64,000 bases of DNA from Arthrobacter sp. Marseille-P9274. Lineage in GTDB: Bacteria; Actinomycetota; Actinomycetes; Actinomycetales; Micrococcaceae. The stretch is from contig NZ_CAMPOV010000001.1 in the NCBI RefSeq assembly GCF_946892675.1, forward strand, positions 1,586,033 through 1,650,032. The letters are read 5' to 3'. Of the stretch, positions 37,881 to 47,409 are shown in pieces. The position numbers and the translations under genes are program-made. Each line of letters begins with the position of its first letter. The first letter of the stretch is position 1. Below the pieces are notes generated by a model, which worked only from the letters and a program-made list of their open reading frames with translations, was not told the DNA's origin and ran no database searches.

Positions 37881-38783
37881 ATGCGCGAACTGATCGTTCT
37901 CGGTACAGCGTCGCAGGTCCCCACGAGGACGCGGAACCACAACGGCTACCTGCTGCTCTGGGACGGCGAAGGCCTGCTCTTCGACCCGGGCGAGGGGACG
38001 CAGCGGCAGATGATCCATGCCGGCGTCTCGGCCACCCGGATCACGCGGATCTGCCTCACCCACGTCCATGGCGACCACTGTTACGGCCTGCCCGGCGTGC
38101 TCTCCCGCATGGCCCTGGACGGCGTGCCGCACCCCGTCTATCTGCACTATCCGGCCTCGGGCGAGGAGGTGGTCCGTGCCCTCGTCTCCGTCGCCTCCCC
38201 GGGCATCGACCTTCGGCTCTGCCCGCACGGCTCCCCCGGTCCCATCGCGGCCGGGCTCGAGGTCCGCGAGCTGCGGCACCGGATCGAGACCTACGGCTAC
38301 CGCCTCAACGAACCCGACGGCCACACCCTGCTGCCCAAGCGCCTCGCCGCGGCCGGCATCGCCGGGCCCGACATAGGCCGGCTCCAGCGCGAGGGCAGCC
38401 TCGATGGCGTGCGCCTGGCGGACGTGAGCGTGTACCGTCCCGGCCAGCGCTTCGCCTTCATCATGGACACCGCCCTGTGCCCCGGCGCCGAAGAACTGGC
38501 CGACGGCACGGACCTGCTCGTCACCGAGTCCACCTTTAACGACGACGACGAGGGGCTCGCCTCGCAGTACCGCCACCTCACCGCCGGCCAGGCAGGCTCG
38601 CTGGCGGGCTCCGGCGGCGCGGGCGTGCTCGTGCTGACACACTTCTCCTCCCGCTACGGGGACGACACATCAGCCCTGGCGGAACAGGCCCGTGCCCGAG
38701 CCGGCGGAACCGCGGTCCTCGCGGCGAAGGACCTGGACAGGATCAGGTTCCCGAAGCGGCGACACGTCCTGCCCCGGGGCTGA
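37881..38783 (+). CDS. rnz: Ribonuclease Z (tRNA 3'-endonuclease)-like MBL protein
   Basis: A 300-residue MBL-fold protein. It starts with RELIVLGTASQVPTRTRNHN and shows the zinc motif THVHGDHCYGLPG typical of RNase Z, followed by DTALCPGAEELADGTDLLVTE (adjoining parts) and LTHFSSRYGDD. RNase Z trims tRNA 3' ends in the cytosol. The start ATG 37881 was chosen from the family N-terminus. It is a single gene followed by a strong terminator. Confidence 0.88.
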   Translation: MRELIVLGTASQVPTRTRNHNGYLLLWDGEGLLFDPGEGTQRQMIHAGVSATRITRICLTHVHGDHCYGLPGVLSRMALDGVPHPVYLHYPASGEEVVRALVSVASPGIDLRLCPHGSPGPIAAGLEVRELRHRIETYGYRLNEPDGHTLLPKRLAAAGIAGPDIGRLQREGSLDGVRLADVSVYRPGQRFAFIMDTALCPGAEELADGTDLLVTESTFNDDDEGLASQYRHLTAGQAGSLAGSGGAGVLVLTHFSSRYGDDTSALAEQARARAGGTAVLAAKDLDRIRFPKRRHVLPRG

Positions 38784-38795
38784 GCACGGTGAGGC

Positions 38796-38829
38796 GGCGG
38801 GAGCCCCTGAGGCACCGGGGCTCCCGCCG
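38796..38829. terminator. Bidirectional terminator between rnz and methyltransferase
   Basis: CGGCGGGAGCCCC pairs perfectly with GGGGCTCCCGCCG around an eight-base loop. It stands between two convergent genes. Confidence 0.75.
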
Positions 38830-38858
38830 TCTGGAATGACCGGCATGGACTGCGAGCG

Positions 38859-39959
38859 CTATAGCCTTGCGACGAAGTATGCGTTGAACGGATCCGACTC
38901 GATCTCCTTGGCCTCGACCTGGCCGAAGCCAGCGTCCGACAGCATGGACAGCGCCAGCTGCCGGCCCCAGACGGTGCCCAGCCCGTCGCCGTCGAGCCCG
39001 AGCGAAACGCTCATGCAGTGGAACATCGAAATGGCATACAGGTAGCTGCCCCACGGGAGGGCGGCATTGTCCTCGACGTAGCTGGAGGCCTTGATGTCTA
39101 CCAGCAGGAACACGCCGCCGGGCCGCAGCGCTTTGCGGATGTTCGTGAGCACCTGGGCCGGATGCGCCTGGTCATGGATCGCGTCGAAGGCTGTCACCGC
39201 GTCGAAGGCCTGCTCCCGGTCCAGGGCGGCCACGTCCAGCACCTCGAAGGACGCGTTCGCCAGGCCCATCCGGCCGGCTTCCGCGCGGGCGGCCTCGATG
39301 GCGTTCCCGGAAAAGTCGTAGCCGGTGAACCTGCTGGCCGGGAAGGCGCTGGCCATCAGGTTGATCGCATGGCCGCTGCCGCACCCGATGTCGCACAGGT
39401 CGATGCCGCGGGCCAGGCGTTGTGGAAGCTCCGGCGCGAGCGGCAGGATGACGTCCAGCAGGGCCGCGTCGTGGACTGCCGCACTGGTCTCCGCCATATT
39501 GCGGTGGAAGTGCGGGTAATCGCCGTAGGCCAGCCCGCCGCCGCGGTGGAAGCGGTCGATGATCTTCTGTTCCACCTCGCCCATCATGGAGATATGCTGC
39601 ATCAGCAGTGCCATGTTGTTCGGCCCCGCGGCCCTGGTCAGGACGGCCGCCTGTTCCCGGGGCAGCCGATAAGTTCGGCCGGCGACGTCGTACCGGACTA
39701 CCCCCGCCGCAGTCATGCCGCCCAGCCACTCCCGCACGTAACGTTCGTCCAGGCCGCGCGCGTCGGCGATTTGCCGACTAGTCGCCGGCGGCAGCTGCGC
39801 GAGCGTCTCGAACAGGCCGGTCTGGTGCCCGACACTCGTGAGCAGGGCGATCGCAGCCTTGTTGAGGATCTCCAAGTAGCTTCCCGCGGCGGCAGCCACC
39901 GCCGCGGGGTCAAGTCCGCTCCGGAGCTCCTCAAGGGTTGTTTCCTGATCGATGGTCAT
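38859..39959 (-). CDS. SAM-dependent methyltransferase with N-terminal winged helix
   Basis: A 366-residue protein. Residues 20-110 look like the dimerisation/winged-helix domain of small-molecule O- or C-methyltransferases ([23 protein letters not shown]-type pattern, here [16 protein letters not shown]). Residues 170-340 form a Rossmann methyltransferase with the SAM loop [17 protein letters not shown], an acidic partner ([10 protein letters not shown]), and motif III ([11 protein letters not shown]). The substrate is not predictable. It follows the PQ-loop protein gene by 29 bases and probably shares its transcript. Confidence 0.82.
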   Translation of the reverse strand: MTIDQETTLEELRSGLDPAAVAAAAGSYLEILNKAAIALLTSVGHQTGLFETLAQLPPATSRQIADARGLDERYVREWLGGMTAAGVVRYDVAGRTYRLPREQAAVLTRAAGPNNMALLMQHISMMGEVEQKIIDRFHRGGGLAYGDYPHFHRNMAETSAAVHDAALLDVILPLAPELPQRLARGIDLCDIGCGSGHAINLMASAFPASRFTGYDFSGNAIEAARAEAGRMGLANASFEVLDVAALDREQAFDAVTAFDAIHDQAHPAQVLTNIRKALRPGGVFLLVDIKASSYVEDNAALPWGSYLYAISMFHCMSVSLGLDGDGLGTVWGRQLALSMLSDAGFGQVEAKEIESDPFNAYFVARL

Positions 39960-39988
39960 GGTTCTTTCCTTTACTGTAAGGACCTGCG

Positions 39989-40372
39989 TTACGGGACCAA
40001 GGTCCCGGAGGCAGTGGACTGCCGGAGTTCGGACAAGGCCTCGGTGCCCTGCCGCGGCAGCCCTTCTTCCTGTCCGGTGCGCGGCGGACGCAGCTGCCGC
40101 CGGGCCGCGAGCGCACCGTGGCGCAGGTACATGGCCAGCATGAAGGCGGTCGAAAGGATGTAGAAACCGTGCAGCGCCCAGATGGGACCGGCCGGGAGGC
40201 TGTATACGTAGACGGCATAGACGACGTTCCCCGTGTTGCTCAGCAACAGGTTCCCCAGGCTGTAGGACGCCAGGTCGCGGGTCCGCACCGCCTTGACGAT
40301 CATGGGCATGACGCTGCCGGCAAAAATGACGGTAGAGACACCGCCGGCCAGGATCGCCAGATCGATATCCAT
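39989..40372 (-). CDS. PQ-loop/SemiSWEET-like three-helix membrane protein
   Basis: A 127-residue protein with three membrane segments (about 5-27, 38-60, 66-88) and a hydrophilic C-terminal tail. The segment [23 protein letters not shown] resembles the PQ-loop region of SemiSWEET-type transporters, which work as dimers (given here in adjoining parts). The start was placed at ATG 40372. It lies between a LuxR regulator and the methyltransferase on the same strand. The transported substrate is unknown. Confidence 0.6.
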   Translation of the reverse strand: MDIDLAILAGGVSTVIFAGSVMPMIVKAVRTRDLASYSLGNLLLSNTGNVVYAVYVYSLPAGPIWALHGFYILSTAFMLAMYLRHGALAARRQLRPPRTGQEEGLPRQGTEALSELRQSTASGTLVP

Positions 40373-40486
40373 CACTGCTGCTCCTTCACGCTGTGTGCAC
40401 TTGCTGTGCACCATCAACGCTACGGAGCGGCCGAAACCGGCGCGTCGGGAGGATGCACCATTCCTCCGGCCGCGGGATGGCTCATT

Positions 40487-42133
40487 TCATGCAGGGCCGG
40501 CCGGCCTGCGGGCGCCCGCGGACTGCAGACCGTGCTCATGGGCCCAGGCGGCGGCCGCGGTCCGGGACGATACCCCGAGCTTGGCGAAGATGTTGGCCAG
40601 GTGCCGCCCGACGGTCTTCTGGCTGATGAACAGCGTCTGGGCCGTGTCCTTGTTGCTGGCCCCCGAAGCGATCAGTGCCAGCACAACGGCTTCCCGTTCG
40701 GTCAGGCCTCCGGGCAGCGGGGTCCGGTCGAAGCGCCGGATGTCAGGCGCCGCACCGAGTTCCCGGTAGATTGCGAGCGCCGTGGCCTCGTCGGCGTCGG
40801 CCACGGCCGGCTGCGACATGCCGCGGTGTGCCCGGGCGGACAACTCGTAGAGCCTGGCCGTCTCATACCGGGCCTGCAGTGCGCGGTATCCGGCGGCCGC
40901 GGACTGCAGCACGGGCAGGGCGTGCGCAAAGTCTGCCGCGTCGATCAGCACTTCCGCCCTGGCGTGGCCGGCCCACGCGCGGAAGCAGGCCGTGCCGAAC
41001 TCGGCCGCCGTTTCCTCCAGCTGGGTGCAGAACCGCTCCGCTTCATCCCGCAGCCCCCTGGCCAGGGCGATGCAAACCGCCGACTCAAGCAAGCGCGCAC
41101 AGGCCAGCCGGTCCCGGCCGCTCAGCGCCGAGCACAGCCCTGCCCAGGCCGCGTCGCTGTGCCCCGCCGCCTGCTGCAGCAGGGACTCCCCCGGCTGCGG
41201 TTCGGTGCCCAGCTCCCGGGCGCGGGCGTAGGCTGCCTGCGCTCCGCCGGTATCGCCGCGGAGCCGCCGGAGCTCGCCCAGCTGATAGAAGGCCTCGCCC
41301 GCCACCCAGTTGTTCCGGCCGACCAGCTCGGCGCCGCTGCGCTCGATGGCCTCCTCCGCCTCGCCCCAGCGGCCTTCCACACTGAGCAGCTGCAGCCGGT
41401 GGATGCGGCAGATGCCCGAGTAGACCACTTCCCCGTGGAACTGCTGGCACCACTGCTCCGTGGCACGGGTCCAGGCGCTCATGCGCGGCAGGTCGCCCAG
41501 TTCATGGCAGGCGTGGATCACCGTGCAGTAGATGTCGCCGGCCCATTCCGGCGGGATCATTCCGGCGAGCACCGGCAGCATTGCCTCATCCAGCTGCGCG
41601 AAACCGGACGCCGTCCTACCTGCGCGCAGATCGACCAGCCCGGACAGCACCAGCCCGAACGAGGTCAGCTCCGGTGCGCGGTGCCGGCGGGCCAGCTCCT
41701 GCAGCCTTGCCGCGGCCTGCGCTGCCGGTCCGTCGGGGCTGAAGTCGAAGGCAATCGAGGCGTCCAGGTACAGCAGGTAGCCCTGCGCCGGCCCCTCCGG
41801 CATGTCGGCCAAGATCCGTCGGGCCCGGCTGGCCCAGCCGGAGGCAATGACGAGGTCGCCCCGGATGAACCACAGCAGGCCCAGGTTCAAGGCCTTCATT
41901 GCCGCCTCGGCCGGCTCGCCGTCGTCCAGGAAGCGGTGGTACACCACCTCGGACAACGACAGCGATTCCCGGACCTCCCCCACCCACCAGGCGGCGCTGC
42001 CCAGCAGGCCAAGGTCCTGTGCAGACAGTCCGGAGAGCTCCTTGGCATGCGCTAAATCCCGGTGGGCGGCATACCAATCCCCGCGGGCGTACGCCGCCCG
42101 CGCTGTGTCGAGCAGTGCGTTGAAATTGTCCAT
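40487..42133 (-). CDS. LuxR family regulator with TPR-like sensor region
   Basis: A 548-residue protein. The first 460 residues are helical, Ala/Leu-rich and TPR-like (for example [17 protein letters not shown] and YARARELG). The last 65 are a LuxR/GerE DNA-binding domain ([20 protein letters not shown] and [19 protein letters not shown]). No NB-ARC or Walker P-loop was seen, so it is a short relative of the LAL/MalT class. ATG 42133 is the start. It may control the adjacent PQ-loop and methyltransferase genes, which is an inference from position. Confidence 0.85.
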   Translation of the reverse strand: MDNFNALLDTARAAYARGDWYAAHRDLAHAKELSGLSAQDLGLLGSAAWWVGEVRESLSLSEVVYHRFLDDGEPAEAAMKALNLGLLWFIRGDLVIASGWASRARRILADMPEGPAQGYLLYLDASIAFDFSPDGPAAQAAARLQELARRHRAPELTSFGLVLSGLVDLRAGRTASGFAQLDEAMLPVLAGMIPPEWAGDIYCTVIHACHELGDLPRMSAWTRATEQWCQQFHGEVVYSGICRIHRLQLLSVEGRWGEAEEAIERSGAELVGRNNWVAGEAFYQLGELRRLRGDTGGAQAAYARARELGTEPQPGESLLQQAAGHSDAAWAGLCSALSGRDRLACARLLESAVCIALARGLRDEAERFCTQLEETAAEFGTACFRAWAGHARAEVLIDAADFAHALPVLQSAAAGYRALQARYETARLYELSARAHRGMSQPAVADADEATALAIYRELGAAPDIRRFDRTPLPGGLTEREAVVLALIASGASNKDTAQTLFISQKTVGRHLANIFAKLGVSSRTAAAAWAHEHGLQSAGARRPAGPA

Positions 42134-42208
42134 GTTCGGACTCCATCTCAACGGTAGTCCCGGACGCGGGCATCGGTCGAGCGGCCGCCCTGCACCCGCA
42201 TCTTAAGC

Positions 42209-42246
42209 AAGTACGACGACGGAACATGAGTTCCGCCGTCGTACTT
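42209..42246. terminator. Hairpin terminator between riboswitch-controlled gene and LuxR gene
   Basis: AAGTACGACGACGGAAC pairs with GTTCCGCCGTCGTACTT with a single mismatch and a 4-base loop. On the minus strand it follows the stop of the gene at 42309 by about 62 bases. Confidence 0.7.
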
Positions 42247-42308
42247 CCGCCGCAGGTCCCGAGGCATGGCCCCGCCGGATCCTGGCAGCGAACCGTCATC
42301 AGGTCCGG

Positions 42309-43259
42309 CTAGCGGCTGCGTTCTTCATCGCGCCCGTCCAGGTGCGATCGGATCCAGCGCCAGTTCGGGTCGTCGACCGTCTCGCCGCGCACTGCCCGAA
42401 GCTTCCGCAGCGCTTCGTCGGCCGCTGCCTTGCCGGTACCGAACGACGGCGCGGGCACGGGGAGAATACTCGGGTCGGCCGTTCCGGTGGACGGAATCGG
42501 CTCCGCGGTCACGGACGTCCTCGCGCGCACGCTGCGTTCGGCCGGCTGGGTCCGTTCAGGCACGGACCGTTCAGTGGGGGTGGCGGATGCGCTGGGGCGG
42601 GGGCTCGCCAGGGCGGACGACGGCGTTCCGGCCGTGACCGTCGAGTCCGGCGTCGCGGTCGGGGCTGCCGTCGCGGTCGGGGCTGCCGTGCCTGCCTTGG
42701 CCGAGCCGGTCGCGGGGGCGGCCGTGTCCGGGGTCGAGCCGGTGGCCGGCGCGCCCGCAGCCTTCGACGTGCCCGCCGCCGCTGTACCGTCGCTGGTCGG
42801 GACGGGAGCCGCTTCCTCGGCCGGGCCAGCCTCTCCGGCGGCCGGCAGCTGCGGAGGGACGGCGCCGGTGGTCGGCTGCGCGCTGCCCTCGGCGGGGAGC
42901 GAGGCCGCCCCGGTCGAAGCCGCCCCGGTCAAAGCCGCCTTGCTGTCGACCGTGGGGCGGTCGTAGGCGGGCGTCGTGCTGCTGGTCGACGCCGCTACCG
43001 ACCCCGTCGTCGTGAACGTCTTGGTTTCCGAATGGCTGCCCGCGGCGTCCGGTTCCGCCGGCTGGATCAGCGGAAGGACAACGGCGGCCGCCAAGCCGGT
43101 GGCGACGGCGGCAATGCCGGTGAACGCCACCGGTTTCCTAACGGCGGAAACCGAAGCCGCAGAGGAGGCTGCGGCGGCGCTGCGGCGGCCACGGGAGCGG
43201 CCGCCGGGCGGAACCGCGGAGCCGGCACGCCGGCGTCCGCGCGATGAGTGAATCTTCAC
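42309..43259 (-). CDS. Riboswitch-controlled Ala/Thr/Pro-rich cell-surface protein, unrecognised
   Basis: A 316-residue protein. It has a strongly basic N-terminus (1-45), one hydrophobic segment (about 46-66, ending VVLPLIQPAEPDAAG) that can act as signal or anchor, then a 190-residue low-complexity stretch rich in Ala, Thr, Pro and Ser. The C-terminal 50 residues are charged and end WIRSHLDGRDEERSR. No hydrolase domain (NlpC/P60, M23, transglycosylase) is present, though such enzymes are the usual targets of this riboswitch class in actinobacteria. GTG 43259 has AGAGAGGA upstream, only about 15 bases after the riboswitch. The function is unknown. Confidence 0.75.
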   Translation of the reverse strand: MKIHSSRGRRRAGSAVPPGGRSRGRRSAAAASSAASVSAVRKPVAFTGIAAVATGLAAAVVLPLIQPAEPDAAGSHSETKTFTTTGSVAASTSSTTPAYDRPTVDSKAALTGAASTGAASLPAEGSAQPTTGAVPPQLPAAGEAGPAEEAAPVPTSDGTAAAGTSKAAGAPATGSTPDTAAPATGSAKAGTAAPTATAAPTATPDSTVTAGTPSSALASPRPSASATPTERSVPERTQPAERSVRARTSVTAEPIPSTGTADPSILPVPAPSFGTGKAAADEALRKLRAVRGETVDDPNWRWIRSHLDGRDEERSR

Positions 43260-43273
43260 GGGAATCCTCTCTA

Positions 43274-43453
43274 CACGCCTGAGAAGTTAGCTGTCGGATT
43301 CGAGAGAGAGAGCATCCCGGCACGGCCGCCGCACAACAGGACGCTGCTTCGGCTGGCCGCACTTCACCCCAAGGCGCCGATGGCGCCGATGATGGTTCCT
43401 CCACCTCTGCCAGTGCAATTGAACGGACAGGTACGCTGGCAGAGTTCGGCGTG
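43274..43453 (-). promoter_or_regulatory. c-di-AMP riboswitch (ydaO/yuaA class)
   Basis: Read on the minus strand, the RNA has all the hallmark blocks in order: CACGCCGAA at the 5' arm of P1, GGTGGAGGAACC, TTGGGGTGAA, GGGAT, then CCGACAGCTAAC and the closing AGGCGTG. CACGCC (43448-43453) pairs with GGCGTG (43274-43279) to form P1. This matches the ydaO riboswitch that binds cyclic di-AMP and usually turns off cell-wall hydrolase or osmolyte genes. The coding start follows 15 bases later, so control of transcription or of ribosome access are both possible. Upstream, about 43460-43895 holds no gene; TTGTAA with TACGTT 18 bases on may be its promoter. Confidence 0.85.
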
Positions 43454-43895
43454 CGCACCAGGCCATGAGCCCATCCGGGGCATGGCGCCATCTAACGTAT
43501 CCGCCGCGGATGAATCGTTACAAACCCGTGACATGTGTTCCTGCTCACGCACGCCCTGAGCAGGCAAAACGGTCGATCGCGTGCCGTAGGGAACGGTTCC
43601 TTCCCCCTAGCCTCAGGCCTCGGCACAGAGAAGCGCTCCGGGCAGGCTTCGTCCGGCTCCGGGCCGTTGCGCCCGCCGGATGGGATTACGCCGAGAGCAC
43701 CGTCCGACAAGCCTTAGCCCTTTTCTTGCCATGCGTGGCCGGACTGCGGTGACCTTCCAGCGCCATTGCGGCCCTACCGCTGCGGTGAATCGTTTCGCAA
43801 AACGGTCTTTGGCCGTCATACTTTTCGCGGGGGAAGGCTTCGGGGGTTTCGACGCATGTCTCCTGTTAGAGATCACGCACTCGCCCAGGAGCATC

Positions 43896-45425
43896 ATGAA
43901 GTCCACTCCCCTGCGCCGCGCCGCGGCCGCCCTCCTCGCCGCATCCCTGCTCGGCGCCTTCGTCCCCGGCACCGCCGTGGCGGCCCCCGCCCAGGTGCAG
44001 GTGGCAGCCAGCCTGGACAGGCCCGAACTGGCCTCTGCCGGCTACACCGGCTTCACCCTGGCCTGGGATGCTGTGTCCGGGGCCAACCGGTACGAGGTCC
44101 GCTATTCCATACGCTCCGACATGGCCGGCGCGCCGGTCATCGAGAAGGTCAACAGCCGCTACCTCGGCGACCTGGAGGACGCAACTACCTACTACATCCA
44201 GTACCGGGCGTTGTACCGCGAGCCCGGCAGCGACTACGGCGAATACGTCCGCTCCGCCTGGTCCCCGAGCCTGAAGGCGACCACGCAGGCCAACTACCCC
44301 GGCGCGTTCACCCCGCTGAAGGCATCGGGTGGGCAGGACAGCATCACGGTCTCCTGGAACCGGACCGCGGACACCACGCACTACACCGTGAAGATCGCCG
44401 ACAACATGGCCATGACCTTGCGGCCGCGGACCTTCTCCAACATCACGGGCACCAGCCTGAAGATCACGAAGCTCACGCACGGCTCCCGGTCGTCGATGCC
44501 GAGCTTCATCCGGGTGTACGCGCACAACAAGACCTATAAGACCCGGCCCTCGGTCCGGCTGACCGCGTACCCGGCAGCGCCTGCCGTTGGCGGCAGCGAG
44601 CCGCTGAGCGTGGCCAGCCAAAACCTGATGTGCGCCAGCTGCAAGGTCACAGGCGCCCCGCACTGGAACACCCGCAAGCTCACGCACCTGAAGACCATCA
44701 AGGCCAAGAACCCGGACGTGCTCCTGCTCCAGGAGGCCATGAACGTCAACATCCCGGGCACCGCCAACACCAAGGCCATGACAGACTTCCAAGCCCGGCT
44801 GAAGACCATCGGCTACGCCCTGGACCGTACGCCGGAGAAGGCAGGCACCAAGCACTACTGGAACCGGATCGCGTACAAGGGCTCCAAATACACCCTTGTG
44901 AAGCGCGGCACCTTCGCCCTGCCGACCCCGGCAGGCCAGGACCGCCGCGGCGCCGCCTGGGTGGCGCTGAAATCGAAGAAGACCGGCAAGATCTTCTACG
45001 CGCTGTCCTTCCACGCCGACCCGAAGCTGCCGCTGACCGGCTCGGTGTCCAAGACCGCGGTCATGCAGACCATTGACCGGCAGATGAATGCAATCAACAC
45101 CCGCAACCGTGCCGTGATCGTCGGCGGGGACATGAACAGCAGCTTCTACCAGCTGCCCTCCAACGCCCCGCACGAGGCCTTCATCAAGGCCGGCTGGACC
45201 GACACCGCTTCCTCGGCCGCCAAGACCGACTTCCTCTACCCGACGACCAACGGCTACCGGAAGCAGCAGACTTCGACGTTCGGGCGCATCGACTACGTCT
45301 TCACGAAGAACATCGCCGGCACCGTCTCCTACGAGAACGTTCTCGACATCGACGCCGCCGGCCGGCTGCGCTCCACGCCGGGATCGGACCACAACATGGT
45401 CCTGGCCAAACTGAAGCTGAAGTAG
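43896..45425 (+). CDS. Secreted endonuclease/exonuclease/phosphatase-family protein with FnIII domains
   Basis: A 509-residue exported protein. The signal peptide ends AVAAPA (about residue 30). Two fibronectin type III-like domains (about 40-135 and 140-225) lead into an EEP (DNase I-like) domain: ASQNLMCASC, then VLLLQEAMN with the metal-binding Glu, SFHADPKL, GGDMNSSFYQ (catalytic Asp/Asn), RIDYVFTKN and the final SDHNMVLA His. The catalytic set looks complete. Possible substrates are DNA, sphingomyelin-like lipids or phosphoinositides. ATG 43896 has AGGAG upstream. It is divergent from the riboswitch-controlled gene. Confidence 0.87.
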   Translation: MKSTPLRRAAAALLAASLLGAFVPGTAVAAPAQVQVAASLDRPELASAGYTGFTLAWDAVSGANRYEVRYSIRSDMAGAPVIEKVNSRYLGDLEDATTYYIQYRALYREPGSDYGEYVRSAWSPSLKATTQANYPGAFTPLKASGGQDSITVSWNRTADTTHYTVKIADNMAMTLRPRTFSNITGTSLKITKLTHGSRSSMPSFIRVYAHNKTYKTRPSVRLTAYPAAPAVGGSEPLSVASQNLMCASCKVTGAPHWNTRKLTHLKTIKAKNPDVLLLQEAMNVNIPGTANTKAMTDFQARLKTIGYALDRTPEKAGTKHYWNRIAYKGSKYTLVKRGTFALPTPAGQDRRGAAWVALKSKKTGKIFYALSFHADPKLPLTGSVSKTAVMQTIDRQMNAINTRNRAVIVGGDMNSSFYQLPSNAPHEAFIKAGWTDTASSAAKTDFLYPTTNGYRKQQTSTFGRIDYVFTKNIAGTVSYENVLDIDAAGRLRSTPGSDHNMVLAKLKLK

Positions 45426-45550
45426 GCCCGGAGAGGACCTGGACCGGATCCGGTATTGCAAGCGGCGGCAGGCGCCGCCAGGCCCGCCCTGATCCGCCGG
45501 GCCGTGCTGCCTCTGCCCTCTGCCGGTATGTTCCGGAGAGGATGACTCTG

Positions 45551-47305
45551 GTGGACCGCTACGGCCCGGAGTATGACTGGACCATGAAAAGGTCGCAGCG
45601 CGGGGGCGGGCCCCTGGTGCCCCTGATCGGACAACTCCGTTCCTACGACCGCACCTGGCTGCGCGGCGACCTGATCGCCGGGATCACCGTCGCTGCCCTG
45701 ATCGTTCCGAAGAACCTGGGGTATGCCGGCATCGCGGGAATCCCGCTGCAGAACGGACTGTATGCGGCCGCGGCCGGGGCGATTGCCTACGGCATCTTCG
45801 GCACCTGCCGGCAGATCTCGATGGGGCCCAGCTCGGGCCTGGCAGCGGTGGCTGCGAGCGCCGTGCTCGCCGCCGGCCTCACCAGCCCGCAGGATATTGC
45901 CTCGTTTGTCGCCGGAATCACCCTCGCATCCGGAATCCTGTTCCTGCTCGTTGCCGTCCTCAAAATGGGCTGGATTGCCCAGTTCCTCTCCCGGGCCGTG
46001 GTGACCGGCTTCCTCTTCGGCGCGGCGATCGACGTCGTCGTCGGTGAACTGCCGAAGCTCACCGGTACTAACGCCACCGGCTCCAATCCGATCCAGGAAC
46101 TGGTCTCATGGCTGGGAACCCTGGGCGGGACGCATCCGGCGACGCTCGTCGTGGGCACGATTGCGCTGGCCGTCGTCTTCGGCCTAAGGGCAGTCGCGCC
46201 CAGCATTCCCGGCGCATTGGTCCTGGTCGTCGGTGGACTCCTCGCATCAGCGGTGTTTGATCTTGGGACCAAGGGCGTGGCACTGGTGGGACATGTGCCC
46301 AGCGGGCTGCCGTCGCCGCAGGTCCCGGACCTCCACCTGATGTGGGACAAGGTGGGCATCGTGGCAATCGCGGCCGTGGCGCTCGCCTTGATCGGCTTCT
46401 CCCAGACCGCAGGAGATGCGCGGGCCTTCTCCGCGAAGCACCACTACCGGATCGACATTAATCAGGAGTCAACGGCCCAGTCGCTGGCCAACACGGCGGC
46501 CGGCCTGTTCCAGGGTATGCCGGTCTCTACGAGCCTGTCGGCAAGCTCGCTGAACGACCACTCCGGGGCCAGGACCGGCCTGGCTTCCCTCACCTCGGGC
46601 GGCACGGTCCTGCTCACGCTGCTCTTCCTGGCCCCGCTCTTCTCGAACCTGCCGCAGCCGGTGCTGGCGGCCCTGATCATCGAAGCCGTCGTCATGGGCA
46701 TGATGAACCTGCGCGAAATGCGGCGGCTGGCCCGGGTGCAGCGGTTCGACTTCTGGATTGCGGTCACCGCGATCGCCTGCACCGTCATCTTCGGCGTGCT
46801 CACGGGTGTGATCATCGGCATCGGACTTTCGCTCCTCTGGCTCATCTCCGTGGCCACCCACCCCGAGATGCCGGTCCTGGGACGCCAGCCGGGCACCCAG
46901 GTCTTCCGCGAAACCGACGGGCACCCCGGCGACGAGGTGCTTCCCGACATCGCCGTGGTGCGCTTCGATGGCGGACTCTTCTTCGCCACCGCCGACGCGC
47001 TGGAGGACCGCCTGCGCGAGGCCATTCAATCGACGCCGCGCCTTACCGGCATCGTGCTCGACTGCGAAGGGATCAACTTCATCGACTCCCAGGGCGCAGC
47101 CAAGCTGGCGGACGTTGTGCACCTGACCCGCGAGGCCGGCATCAACCTGCGACTGGCCCGGCTGAAGCCCGCCGTACGCGCGACGCTGGAGAGGGACGGT
47201 GTGGTGGAGCGCCTCGGCGCGCAGATGATCCATGGGAACATCCACCGGGCCGTGCAGGCGGAACAGGCTGCAGCCCAGCAGGGACGCGACGGCACGCCCG
47301 GCTGA
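45551..47305 (+). CDS. SulP family anion transporter with STAS domain
   Basis: A 584-residue membrane protein. The SLC26/SulP transport core (about 10-12 membrane segments) starts with WLRGDLIAGITVAALIVPKNLGYA, here in adjoining parts, and has the conserved QISMGPSSGLAA region. Residues ~440-565 are a cytoplasmic STAS domain (LDCEGINFIDSQGAAKLADV). The family carries sulfate, bicarbonate or other anions; the substrate is unassigned. GTG 45551 was chosen because GGAGAGG lies nine bases upstream; ATG 45542 would add three residues but has no space for a ribosome site. Confidence 0.88.
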   Translation: MDRYGPEYDWTMKRSQRGGGPLVPLIGQLRSYDRTWLRGDLIAGITVAALIVPKNLGYAGIAGIPLQNGLYAAAAGAIAYGIFGTCRQISMGPSSGLAAVAASAVLAAGLTSPQDIASFVAGITLASGILFLLVAVLKMGWIAQFLSRAVVTGFLFGAAIDVVVGELPKLTGTNATGSNPIQELVSWLGTLGGTHPATLVVGTIALAVVFGLRAVAPSIPGALVLVVGGLLASAVFDLGTKGVALVGHVPSGLPSPQVPDLHLMWDKVGIVAIAAVALALIGFSQTAGDARAFSAKHHYRIDINQESTAQSLANTAAGLFQGMPVSTSLSASSLNDHSGARTGLASLTSGGTVLLTLLFLAPLFSNLPQPVLAALIIEAVVMGMMNLREMRRLARVQRFDFWIAVTAIACTVIFGVLTGVIIGIGLSLLWLISVATHPEMPVLGRQPGTQVFRETDGHPGDEVLPDIAVVRFDGGLFFATADALEDRLREAIQSTPRLTGIVLDCEGINFIDSQGAAKLADVVHLTREAGINLRLARLKPAVRATLERDGVVERLGAQMIHGNIHRAVQAEQAAAQQGRDGTPG

Positions 47306-47409
47306 ATCCAGGTTGGAGGGCGGGCCGGCCGGGCAGCACTGCCGGAGCGTTCGGGTAAAGCGTAGGCTGGGCCTCAGACTGCGTTGCAGCGATGGAGAGC
47401 AGGATCCGC

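Noticed and set aside
42342-43247. Arg/Gly-rich open frame opposite the riboswitch-controlled gene
   Set aside because: The riboswitch, ribosome site and membrane segment all support the minus-strand gene.
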